Source of the DNA: Shewanella zhangzhouensis
GTDB lineage: Bacteria; Pseudomonadota; Gammaproteobacteria; Enterobacterales; Shewanellaceae
DNA: 64,000 nucleotides
Assembly (NCBI RefSeq): GCF_019457615.1
Contig: NZ_CP080414.1
Coordinates: forward strand, 3,979,501-4,043,500
Reading direction: 5' to 3'
Shown: positions 9,347 through 17,070 of the stretch, one piece after another
How the letters are laid out: every line of letters begins with the position of its first letter
Numbering within the stretch: the first letter of the stretch is position 1
Made by a program: the position numbers and the translations under genes
The notes under the pieces: model-generated
Told to the model about the DNA's origin: nothing
The model's database searches: none
What the model saw: only the letters and a program-made list of their open reading frames with translations

Positions 9347-11382
9347 GAATTATCGTCTCCGGCAATGTTGGGCGTGGATGGGCTGCCTGTGGTGTCAGTA
9401 TTCACCAGCCCATTGAGGCGGTCGGCCAGACGTTCGTTGGCCGGTCTCAGTGATTCGGGTAGCTCAAAGGGCATCAGGGCCTGCTGGATAGCTTCACGGC
9501 TGGCATTGGGGCCAAGGGCAGCAAGCAGCTCAGCAATTTCGGCCTCGCGTTTGGCGGTGTCCGGATGGGCGATGGCATTGTCGGCGCCATAACCACGATA
9601 ACCCGGTGGCAGCTCCATTTGCATCACGTCCAGAGGCTCGTAGCCCAGTGTGGGTTCCAGGGCGTTGGCATCGGGCCAGCTTGCCAGGGTGCGGCACAAC
9701 CAGTCTTTGTCGTTACGCTGGGGGAAGTCTTCCCGGGCATGGGCACCACGGCTCTCGGTGCGGGCAGCCGCGCCGCAGGCCACGGTGAGTGCAACTTTCA
9801 GCATGCGCCGTACCCGCAGCGCTTCCACAAGCTCAGGGTTGGCATGGCGTTTCTTGCAGCTCACACCCAGATTGACCGAGCGCGCCAGCAGCGCCTTAAG
9901 CTGCTTAACCGCTTCGTCGAGTTCGGGGCCATTACGGAAAATACCAACATAGTCCATCATCACCCGCTGCATGGCAGACTTGAGCTCCCAGGAGTTCTCC
10001 GTACCAGAGCCTTCAATCAGGCCATCGATTTCGGCGCGTACCTTGTCCACATAACGTTTGGCCAGGCCGGTATCCAGCACCAGATCGTTATCGTCACAAA
10101 AGTCCGCCACGTATTTGCCGATGATCATGCCACCCACCACGGTTTCGGCCAGTGAGTTGCCACCGAGGCGGTTAAAGCCGTGCATGTCCCAACAGGCAGC
10201 CTCGCCCACCGCAAACAGGCCCTTGAGCTGCGGGCTCTCGCCGGTGGGTGTAGTGCGGATACCGCCCATGGAATAGTGCTGGGTCGGCCGCACCGGGATC
10301 CAATCCTTCGCCGGGTCTATACCGAGGAAGTTTTCGCAAATCTCTTTCACTTCCCGCAGGTTGGTTTCGATATGTTTGCGGCCAAGCAGGGTGATATCCA
10401 GCCACAGGTGCGGGCCGTATGGGCTGTCGACGCCCTTGCCTTTGCGCATATGCTCGGTCATGCGGCGCGACACCACGTCGCGGGAGGCGAGCTCTTTTTT
10501 CTCCGGCTCATAGTCCGGCATAAAGCGGTAGCCGTCTTTGTCTCTTAGCAAACCACCGTCACCGCGACAGCCTTCGGTGGTGAGAATCCCCACGGGCACA
10601 ATGGCAGTGGGGTGAAACTGCACCGCTTCCATGTTGCCCAGGGTGGCAACGCCGGTCTCCAGCGCCAGTGCCTGACCAATTCCCTCACAGATAATGGCGT
10701 TGGTGGACACCTCATAAATACGGCCATAACCACCGGTGGCGATAGTGGTGGACTTGCCGATATAGGCGCGCAGCTCGCCGGTGATAAGGCAGCGGGCCAC
10801 CACACCGTGGCAGCGCTCACCATCGTGAATAATCGACAGGGCCTCTACCCGCTCATGGACTGGAATGCCGAGGGAAATGGCTTTGTTGTCCACCGCATAC
10901 AAGAGTGAGTGGCCGGTGCCGTCCGCTGTATAGCAGGTGCGCCATTTTTTGGTGCCACCAAAGTCGCGGGCGTTAATCAGGCCATGGGCGGCTTCGGCTT
11001 CTTCGATAGTGATACGCTCGGCATTGACCACCACTTCACGGGGACCCTTGGTCACCCGGGTCCAGGGCACGCCCCAGTTGGCCAGCTCCCGCACCGCCTT
11101 GGGGGCACAGTGGGCAAACATGCGCGCCACGGTTTGGTCGCAACCCCAGTCGGAGCCCTTTACCGTGTCCTGAAAGTGCACATCTTCGTTATCGCCAAGG
11201 CCCTTGACCGTATTCCCCAGGCTCGCCTGCATACCGCCCTGCGCCGCCGCCGAGTGGCTGCGTTTGGCCGGGATGAGGGATAACACCAAGGTATCGTGGC
11301 CCCTTTCTTTGGCGGCGATGGCAACCCTGAGACCCGCGAGGCCCGCGCCCACCACAAGACAGTCTGTATAAATGAGTTTCAC
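9343..11382 (-). CDS. frdA: Fumarate reductase flavoprotein subunit
   Basis: The 679-residue flavoprotein has the dinucleotide-binding motif VVGAGLAGL, the covalent FAD histidine H43 in RSHSAAAQGG, and active-site segments QFHPT, RDVVSRRM, QHYSMGGIRT and FNRLGGNS. It reduces fumarate to succinate in the cytoplasm. I place the start at the GTG at 11382: AAGGAG lies 6 nt upstream, and this start puts the FAD histidine at residue 43, as in Wolinella. An upstream ATG at 11400 has no such site. It is much closer to the epsilon-type menaquinol:fumarate reductase than to E. coli FrdA. Confidence 0.95.
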   Translation of the reverse strand: MKLIYTDCLVVGAGLAGLRVAIAAKERGHDTLVLSLIPAKRSHSAAAQGGMQASLGNTVKGLGDNEDVHFQDTVKGSDWGCDQTVARMFAHCAPKAVRELANWGVPWTRVTKGPREVVVNAERITIEEAEAAHGLINARDFGGTKKWRTCYTADGTGHSLLYAVDNKAISLGIPVHERVEALSIIHDGERCHGVVARCLITGELRAYIGKSTTIATGGYGRIYEVSTNAIICEGIGQALALETGVATLGNMEAVQFHPTAIVPVGILTTEGCRGDGGLLRDKDGYRFMPDYEPEKKELASRDVVSRRMTEHMRKGKGVDSPYGPHLWLDITLLGRKHIETNLREVKEICENFLGIDPAKDWIPVRPTQHYSMGGIRTTPTGESPQLKGLFAVGEAACWDMHGFNRLGGNSLAETVVGGMIIGKYVADFCDDNDLVLDTGLAKRYVDKVRAEIDGLIEGSGTENSWELKSAMQRVMMDYVGIFRNGPELDEAVKQLKALLARSVNLGVSCKKRHANPELVEALRVRRMLKVALTVACGAAARTESRGAHAREDFPQRNDKDWLCRTLASWPDANALEPTLGYEPLDVMQMELPPGYRGYGADNAIAHPDTAKREAEIAELLAALGPNASREAIQQALMPFELPESLRPANERLADRLNGLVNTDTTGSPSTPNIAGDDNS

Positions 11383-11462
11383 GTTTACTCCTTGGCACAC
11401 TTTTGCAAAGTACAGCGTAAGCAGCGGTTGTTATCCGCCTTATTTTTAACAGTATTAATGAA

Positions 11463-12137
11463 TTACACGGGAGTATGGGGAATAAAGGCCAGCAACGCCG
11501 CCAGTCCTATACCCACAAACAGCACACTGAGCACCGTCTTGATGGTTCTTAATCTTGCCCGGGTATTGAGGTCCCGCGCCGCACCCCATTTCAGCGCCAC
11601 CCGGTAAAGACCGATGGCGGCGTGCAGCTCTACGGTGAGCAGCAGCGGCAGGTAAATCAAATACCCATATTCGCCCCATATCCGCTGGGCGCTGCCCACA
11701 GGACCTATGGTTTCGGGCGCGCTGCCCACCAGCCACAGGTGCACTGGCAGCAGCATTAAAATCACAATGCCGGTACCGGCCTGCCAACTCCACAGGCGGG
11801 TATCGCTGTGATTGATGACCTGCATCTGGCTTTTCAGCGCTTTTTGCTGACGCAGGGTCAGGGGTAACTTATGAATGGCCACCAGCACATGGAAGGCCGC
11901 GAGGGCTGCCACACCTATGGCTATCAGGCTCACCACCCAGGGATAACCATGGCCATCGTCAGATAAAAAGGCCAACTCCATATTGCGGGCCACCCAGGTC
12001 ATGGCCTCGGGGCCAAGCAAAATGGATGACACCAGCAACAGGTGGGTCCACAGAAAGAGTGCCAGCACCACGCCGCTCACGCTCTGCCCCAAATCCAGCA
12101 CGCCGCTCCAGCGTCTTATATCCAATTTGCCTGCCAT
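11463..12137 (-). CDS. frdC: Fumarate reductase di-heme cytochrome b subunit, copy 2 (canonical)
   Basis: This is a 224-residue five-helix membrane protein. The four likely haem ligands are H32, H83, H133 and H172. Recalled alignment to Wolinella FrdC pairs them with H44, H93, H143 and H182. The quinol-site glutamate (E54, Wolinella E66) and the proton-pathway glutamate (E170 in VELH, Wolinella E180) are both kept. It oxidises menaquinol and passes electrons to FrdB. The start at 12137 is preferred because GAGGG lies 6 nt before it; the ATG at 12143 touches that site. It lies 80 bp before frdA. Confidence 0.9.
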   Translation of the reverse strand: MAGKLDIRRWSGVLDLGQSVSGVVLALFLWTHLLLVSSILLGPEAMTWVARNMELAFLSDDGHGYPWVVSLIAIGVAALAAFHVLVAIHKLPLTLRQQKALKSQMQVINHSDTRLWSWQAGTGIVILMLLPVHLWLVGSAPETIGPVGSAQRIWGEYGYLIYLPLLLTVELHAAIGLYRVALKWGAARDLNTRARLRTIKTVLSVLFVGIGLAALLAFIPHTPV

Positions 12138-12301
12138 GCTCATCCCTCATTGCCTGTTATTCTTGTGTCGGTTATGAGTGCCAATGTCGCTCACAAAACC
12201 AAGCTAAACCCTGACGCAAATCAACACAATGCTCGTTAATTCATCGGTTACTGAATCAGGATCTGCATCACTCTTTAAGGCAGAGGTCGTGCCAGTTCAA
12301 C
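12138..12301 (-). promoter_or_regulatory. Gap between cytochrome b paralogs with FNR-like site
   Basis: The gap of about 160 bp holds TTGATTTGCGTCAG on the minus strand (12211-12224). The left half is a perfect FNR/EtrA half-site and the right half is degenerate. It lies about 75 bp before frdC, so a separate oxygen-responsive promoter for frdCAB is possible. This is an inference from one weak motif. Confidence 0.35.
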
Positions 12302-13033
12302 TTAACCCGCCGGCGAGAACGGCGTTACCGGCAATGTCAGGCTGCTGCCGATAAACATGTAAGCCACCAGGCTCGATGTGCCCAAGCACAAAAGATAGAC
12401 GATAAGCAGCTTAACCACCTTACGAAGCGGCTTGCGACGCACCACCCAGCCCCACTTCACCGACACCCGGTACAGTCCAATCATGGCGTGCACCACCACA
12501 GCAGGCAGCAACAGGGCATAAAGCACCCAGGCATTGTCATGAAACACCCGCTCGGCCGACAGATGCGGGCCAATTTCGGGATTCAGGATCATGGTAAATA
12601 AGTGAACCGGCACCAGGAAAAACAGCACAAAACCTGTGATGAGCTGCCAAAACCAGGCGTGGGTATCCTTGTGGGCGATGGAACCCAGATGTGAGCGCAG
12701 CAGGCGCCACTGGCCAAGCTGGGTCGGGAAACGGCGCAGCGCCAATGCCGCGTGCAAACACACCACAACCATTACCAGCACAGAGAATGCCTTGGTCACC
12801 CAGGGGAAGCCGTGGCCGGTGCTGGAGAACATGCCCCCTTCCAGCAGCTGTACCACCTGATAAAACACCTCTTTGCCCAGCAGGATGCTCGACTCAAAGT
12901 GCATATGCAGCAGCAAAAAGCCCCCCAGCATGAGTCCCGTGAGGCTCTGCAACCTGTCGGCACGCGCCGACCAGGGATGCCCTGCCGTGCGTGGATTTAA
13001 TGTGTGTTCTGTCAGTGTGCGTGCGCTGTTCAT
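12302..13033 (-). CDS. Fumarate reductase-type cytochrome b, copy 1 (divergent paralog)
   Basis: The 243-residue protein is homologous to the next gene and to Wolinella FrdC. The haem ligands fit H43, H94, H144 and H182, and the quinol-site glutamate is kept as E65. The proton-pathway glutamate is replaced: the residue two before the last haem histidine is V180, not Glu. The start is the ATG at 13033, preceded by GGAGAGG. It is first in the frd operon. It could be a second anchor, a subunit partner of copy 2, or an electron-input subunit. Which paralog pairs with FrdAB cannot be told from sequence. Confidence 0.85.
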   Translation of the reverse strand: MNSARTLTEHTLNPRTAGHPWSARADRLQSLTGLMLGGFLLLHMHFESSILLGKEVFYQVVQLLEGGMFSSTGHGFPWVTKAFSVLVMVVVCLHAALALRRFPTQLGQWRLLRSHLGSIAHKDTHAWFWQLITGFVLFFLVPVHLFTMILNPEIGPHLSAERVFHDNAWVLYALLLPAVVVHAMIGLYRVSVKWGWVVRRKPLRKVVKLLIVYLLCLGTSSLVAYMFIGSSLTLPVTPFSPAG

Positions 13034-13426
13034 GCTTGCCTCTCCCCCTGTGCCGCGCCCGGGCGACATTACCGAGGAGAACACAATATCAGCTGTAAAA
13101 ACTGTGGCGAGACGGGCAGAAGCAAAGCGTGAGGCATCTCACCGCCACAGTGGTCATTATTGGAAGCGGATCACAAACAAAGGGATAAAAACAAACAGAG
13201 GTCATACCAATTAACCTTGTTAATTCACCGTGTTAGATATGCCATCAAAACAAACAACCCATTAGCAAGACACTCGCAACACCCCGGCAAAAAACCAATC
13301 AGGTACAAGACGTTAGCAGACCCACCCGTGCCCGACTCGGCACCCCAGCGGCACGTGCCAGTGCCAAGGGCACGCAAACAGGCTACAATGCGCCCATTTC
13401 CCCCTATTGAAAACACAGGAACCACC
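13034..13426. promoter_or_regulatory. Divergent promoter region, frd operon and prmA
   Basis: The 393-bp region between the frd operon (minus) and prmA (plus) has no credible gene. A TACAAT -10 element followed by a GC-rich stretch lies at 13384-13389, about 38 bp before prmA. An A/T-rich stretch with TTAACCTTGTTAA lies near 13211. No convincing FNR site was found here. Confidence 0.4.
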
Positions 13427-14314
13427 ATGCCCTGGATCCAATTGCGCCTGCATTCAAGCAGCGATCACGCCGATGCCATCAGCGATCTGCTGATGGAGGA
13501 AGGCTCTGTCTCCATCACCTTTGAAGATGGTAAAGACCAACCCATTTTCGAACCCAAGCTGGGCGAAACCCCGCTGTGGAACGATACCGTGGTGGTGGCC
13601 CTGTTCGATGCCGACTTCGATTTGGCCCCAGTGGTGGAACTGCTCAAGGCGCAGCCCTTCCTCGGCAGCGAGCTCAAATACAAGATTGAACAAATCGAAG
13701 ACAAAGACTGGGTACGCGAATGGATGGACAGCTACCACCCCATCCAGTTCGGCAAGCGTCTGTGGATTTGCCCAAGCTGGCGCGACGTGCCGGACCCAGA
13801 AGCCGTTAACGTGATCCTCGATCCGGGTCTGGCCTTTGGCACCGGCACTCACCCCACCACGGCCCTGTGCCTGGAGTGGCTCGACAGCCTGGATTTGGCC
13901 GGAAAAGAGATTATCGACTTTGGCTGTGGCTCAGGCATCCTCGCCGTGGCCGCCCTTAAGCTGGGCGCTGCCAAAGCCACCGGTATCGACATCGACTATC
14001 AGGCCATCGACGCCTCCCGCGACAACGCCCAGCGTAATCAGGTTGAAGACCGTCTGGCCCTGTACCTGCCCGAAGACCAACCCGCCGGTCTCAAGGCCGA
14101 GGTGCTGGTCGCCAACATTCTGGCCGGCCCGCTGCGCGAACTGGCGCCGCTTATCCAGGATCTTGTTCAGCCCGGCGGCAAATTGGCCCTCTCGGGTTTG
14201 CTCAAAGAGCAGGCCGAAGAAATCCGTGAATGTTACGCCCAGTGGTTTGACATGGACGAACCTGCCCACAAAGACGACTGGAGCCGCTTGACAGGGGTAC
14301 GCAAATCGCTGTAA
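13427..14314 (+). CDS. prmA: Ribosomal protein L11 methyltransferase
   Basis: The 295-residue protein has an N-terminal substrate-recognition domain, then a class I SAM-binding fold with DFGCGSGILAVAALKLGA (about 165-182), the acidic GIDID strand, and ANILAGPL in place of the NPPY-type catalytic loop. PrmA trimethylates several amino groups of ribosomal protein L11. The length matches E. coli PrmA (293). The ATG at 13427 (MPWIQL) matches the family; the open frame extends about 90 codons upstream, but without a family match. Confidence 0.96.
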   Translation: MPWIQLRLHSSSDHADAISDLLMEEGSVSITFEDGKDQPIFEPKLGETPLWNDTVVVALFDADFDLAPVVELLKAQPFLGSELKYKIEQIEDKDWVREWMDSYHPIQFGKRLWICPSWRDVPDPEAVNVILDPGLAFGTGTHPTTALCLEWLDSLDLAGKEIIDFGCGSGILAVAALKLGAAKATGIDIDYQAIDASRDNAQRNQVEDRLALYLPEDQPAGLKAEVLVANILAGPLRELAPLIQDLVQPGGKLALSGLLKEQAEEIRECYAQWFDMDEPAHKDDWSRLTGVRKSL

Positions 14315-14382
14315 AAGGCGCGCCAACCCGCATTGGGGCGGGAAACCTCGCCCCGTAAATGTCAAGCAAAAAAGTTGTGCTC

Positions 14383-14405
14383 AGGTCATTTATTGACCTT
14401 TTTTT
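14383..14405 (+). terminator. Terminator after prmA
   Basis: A 6-bp stem (14383-14388 with 14394-14399) with a 5-nt loop is followed by a T-run to 14405. It sits directly upstream of the dusB-fis promoter. Confidence 0.6.
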
Positions 14406-14414
14406 CCCTCACAA

Positions 14415-14461
14415 AAAGACGTACTATAGCGCCCCTTTGACGCACAAGGTGAAACGCAACA
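14415..14461 (+). promoter_or_regulatory. Probable dusB-fis promoter with GC-rich discriminator
   Basis: A -10-like TACTAT (14422-14427) is followed by GCGCCCC, the kind of G+C-rich discriminator that makes fis promoters sensitive to ppGpp and initiating nucleotide. No good -35 is seen at normal spacing. The AACGCAAC leader then leads to the dusB ATG. Confidence 0.4.
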
Positions 14462-15433
14462 ATGCAAATTGGACCCTATCAACTGACCAATCAGCTGATC
14501 GTGGCACCAATGGCAGGTGTCACCGATCAGGCGTTCAGAAATCTCTGTCTGCGCTATGGTGCTGCCATGGCCGTGTCAGAGATGTTGTCTGCCAATCCCG
14601 AACTTTGGGATACAGACAAAAGCCGTCAGCGCATGGCACATTCGGGAGAGGAAGGCATACGCTCAGTGCAGATTGCCGGTGCCGACCCCGAACAGATGGC
14701 CTGGGCCGCCCGCTTCAACGTGGAGCAAGGCGCACAGATCATCGACATCAACATGGGCTGCCCGGCAAAAAAAGTGAATAAAAAGCAGGCCGGTTCGGCA
14801 CTGATGCAATACCCCGACCTGGTGGAGCAAATCCTCAGGGCCGTGGTAGGCGCAGTCGAAGTGCCGGTCACGCTGAAGATTCGCACGGGGTGGGAACCGG
14901 AACACAGGAATGGTGTTCAAATCGCCCGGATAGCAGAAGATTGTGGCATTGCCTCGTTGGCCGTTCACGGCCGAACCCGACAGTGCATGTACAAAGGCGA
15001 TGCCGAGTACGACACCATCCGCGCCATCAAACAGAGTGTCTCGATTCCTGTTGTCGCCAATGGGGACATCGTCAGTCCGGAGAAGGCACGTTACGTGCTC
15101 GACTACACCGGTGCCGATGCCCTGATGATAGGACGGGGTGCCCAGGGACGGCCTTGGATTTTCAGAGAGATCCAGCATTTTCTCGATACCGGGGAGCAAC
15201 TGGCACCGGTGGGAGATGAAGAAAAGCGTCGCGTGATGCTCGAACATCTCTCCAAACTGTATGACCTGTATGGCGAATTCAAGGGAATCCGTTTCGCCAG
15301 AAAGCATATAGGCTGGTACCTGGATCAAGAGCAGCAGCGTGATTTCCGTTCCCAGTTTAATGCGCTGGAAACCGCTGCCGAGCAACGTTCCGCTGTGGAA
15401 CGTTATTTCGACGAATTAATACAGTATCAATAA
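14462..15433 (+). CDS. dusB: tRNA-dihydrouridine synthase B
   Basis: The 323-residue FMN enzyme of the Dus family reduces specific uridines in the tRNA D-loop. It shows APMAGVTDQAFR at the N-terminus, the catalytic cysteine C100 in NMGCPAKKV, HGRTRQ, and GRGAQGRPW. The length and the position before fis match E. coli dusB. The gap to fis is 14 bp, so the two form one operon, in which dusB also serves as the leader of fis. Confidence 0.96.
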   Translation: MQIGPYQLTNQLIVAPMAGVTDQAFRNLCLRYGAAMAVSEMLSANPELWDTDKSRQRMAHSGEEGIRSVQIAGADPEQMAWAARFNVEQGAQIIDINMGCPAKKVNKKQAGSALMQYPDLVEQILRAVVGAVEVPVTLKIRTGWEPEHRNGVQIARIAEDCGIASLAVHGRTRQCMYKGDAEYDTIRAIKQSVSIPVVANGDIVSPEKARYVLDYTGADALMIGRGAQGRPWIFREIQHFLDTGEQLAPVGDEEKRRVMLEHLSKLYDLYGEFKGIRFARKHIGWYLDQEQQRDFRSQFNALETAAEQRSAVERYFDELIQYQ

Positions 15434-15447
15434 AGAGCAGAATACGA

Positions 15448-15753
15448 ATGTTTGATCAGACAACTCACACTGAAGCTCATCCGCTTACCGTAGGCAAAAT
15501 CGAAACCGCAAACGGCACCATCAAGCCGCAACTGCTGCGTGATGCCGTTAAGCGCGCTGTTAGCAACTTCTTCGCCCAGCTGGATGGCCAGGAAGCCCAG
15601 GAAGTCTACGAAATGGTGCTTTGCGAAGTTGAAGCCCCTCTGCTTGATATCATCATGCAACACACCCGCGGTAACCAAACCCGCGCAGCCAACATGCTGG
15701 GTATCAACCGTGGCACCCTGCGCAAGAAGCTGAAAAAGTACGGCATGAACTAA
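15448..15753 (+). CDS. fis: DNA-binding protein Fis
   Basis: The 101-residue nucleoid protein is close to E. coli Fis (98). The N-terminal beta-hairpin region leads into the helical dimer core, and the C-terminal helix-turn-helix reads QTRAANMLGINRGTLRKKL. Fis bends DNA and activates rRNA and other growth-linked promoters. It is second in the dusB-fis operon and is followed by a strong terminator. Confidence 0.97.
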   Translation: MFDQTTHTEAHPLTVGKIETANGTIKPQLLRDAVKRAVSNFFAQLDGQEAQEVYEMVLCEVEAPLLDIIMQHTRGNQTRAANMLGINRGTLRKKLKKYGMN

Positions 15754-15782
15754 TCCTTCGGGATTAACATACTGTTGAAGAG

Positions 15783-15811
15783 GGCCCGGTACTCGTACCG
15801 GGCCTTTTTTA
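15783..15811 (+). terminator. Terminator after fis
   Basis: A 10-bp perfect stem (15783-15792 with 15795-15804) and a tight loop are followed by T6. Confidence 0.85.
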
Positions 15812-15881
15812 TTTGGCCGCTGCTGTAGCCAATGCGATGGCCGCCCACTTCCCGCTTCTCCCACTTCCCCTATTCCCACTT

Positions 15882-15947
15882 CCCTTAATCCCTTAATCCC
15901 TTAATCCCTTATTCCACCATTCACCATTCACCATTCACCATTCACCA
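15882..15947. repeat. Two adjoining short tandem repeats
   Basis: An 8-bp unit (CCCTTAAT, 3 copies plus a partial, 15882-15912) is followed at once by a 7-bp unit (CACCATT, about 4.7 copies, 15915-15947). These are simple-sequence repeats in non-coding DNA downstream of fis. The copy number could vary by slippage. Confidence 0.85.
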
Positions 15948-15961
15948 GGCCGTGACTGCAT

Positions 15962-16295
15962 CTTGCCCGGCTGTCACTTTTATCGTACGCTTGGGCAACT
16001 TTTGGTTAAAGTTTGCAGTAAAAACAATACTTAAGCAGTTACTGAATTGTGGCTTCGGGTCGCAGTTGCCGTCTTGTGATAACAAAGCTGCGATAGTAAC
16101 GCTGCAATAGCAGGGATGATGTGGGTACTCGCTGGTCTTTCTTTATGGACGGGTGCCAGTGGCAATGGAGCGTGCTTTCTTTCCTTCTCCTCTTCATCTC
16201 TTCCCTGTTGGTCGTCCCTGTGTGTTCGGGGAATCTGCCATTGTTGTTTGTGGTTTCTGTGTTGTGTCTGCATTTGGTTGGGTTGGGTGCTGTCT
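15962..16295. repeat. Dispersed intergenic repeat, copy A
   Basis: This stretch aligns with 25532-25805. It shares an exact 20-mer (TGTCACTTTTATCGTACGCT, 15972-15991), then a diverged stretch with CAATAC/GCTTAA, then an exact 15-mer (CAGGGATGATGTGGG, 16111-16125), and weaker similarity to about 16295. No coding frame is shared. It may be a decayed mobile repeat or a conserved RNA element. Confidence 0.6.
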
Positions 16296-16390
16296 GGTAG
16301 CGAAATCCAGTGGCGGTAGCGTGGCTGAAAGCAGGTAAGCCGACCTGTATGCGGCTGTGTTGGGGTGTTGGGTGTTGCTGTGCCAAGCTG

Positions 16391-16591
16391 CGCTTGACGA
16401 ACCCTGCGGGTTTGTCGCTTTTCAAGCGACGGTAAGTCGTGGGTCTCCAACCCACACCCGGCCAAGAGGGGACCTACAGCGATCCCCTCTTGGAACTCCC
16501 CCGCCGCCCCTGACGGTGCCGAAAGCCCTTCGGGTTTATGGAATTGGTCTTGCTACTGGTTCGGACTCACATCCCTGTTCGACCGAACCAG
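16391..16591. repeat. Cluster of consecutive hairpins in non-coding DNA
   Basis: Four inverted repeats follow one another: 16391-16428 (nested stems), 16439-16455 (6-bp stem), 16462-16493 (11-bp perfect stem, 10-nt loop) and 16556-16591 (9-bp stem). A smaller one lies at 16519-16533. None has a T-run. The density suggests a structured RNA or a repeat element with hairpin ends rather than terminators. No convincing gene overlaps it. Confidence 0.55.
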
Positions 16592-17070
16592 CCTCGACAT
16601 CCTTGTCTCGGCTACGCGCCCAATCCCAACACCCTCAGCGGCACCGAAGGGGAATAAGCGTGTCGTCAGACAGTGAGATGAACAATTTCATCTTACTAGC
16701 GTTTCCCGAAGGCCTCTGGCCGCCACGCGGAGGAAAATTTGCAGTCACCAAGCACAGTGCTGCACCCATCCTCAGCTGTGTTTCGTGAGGATTTTCCTCA
16801 CATTGTAAATTAATAAGACGCAGCGTTTTGCGCAGGCAAGTTAACTGAAGACAGACAGGTAGCACCGGGGCTTACAGAGACTCTTCCTAACATAGTACAA
16901 ATAAGTACGTCCAAATGATGAGTCGTAAGCCAGCGGAATTCATCAAATATCGAGGCTTGATCCTCACAAAATCCGAATAGATGGCTGCAAAACCTACAGT
17001 GCTTTAGGCTCAACCTGCTTGCACAATCGGGAGCGTCCATAGATGTTAACAGCAAGGAGATCACCGAAGA
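16592..17070. other. Non-coding stretch before the AT-rich gene pair
   Basis: About 480 bp without a credible gene. A 9-bp inverted repeat pairs 16730-16738 with 16791-16799 around an inner GCACAGTGC palindrome. Base composition falls toward the right, where the AT-rich pair begins. Confidence 0.5.

Noticed and set aside
13205..13240. ArcA-like TTAACCTTGTTAA and GTTAATT boxes before the frd operon
   Set aside because: Direct-repeat spacing does not fit the 11-bp ArcA period, and the region is A/T-rich enough for chance matches.
13160..13426. N-terminal extension of PrmA of about 90 codons
   Set aside because: The family starts at 13427 with MPWIQL, and a promoter-like -10 lies within the extension.
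15882..15947. CRISPR-like regular repeats
   Set aside because: Units of 7-8 bp without spacers; simple tandem repeats, not a CRISPR array.
16031..16465. Minus-strand open frames of about 140 codons in the fis-downstream region
   Set aside because: They overlap repeat copy A and the hairpin cluster, have no ribosome binding site or family features, and have low-complexity Gln/Thr/Arg-rich products.
16357..16788. Plus-strand open frame of 143 codons across the hairpin cluster
   Set aside because: It is read through perfect inverted repeats and has no ribosome binding site. Such frames are common in repeat elements annotated as hypothetical proteins.
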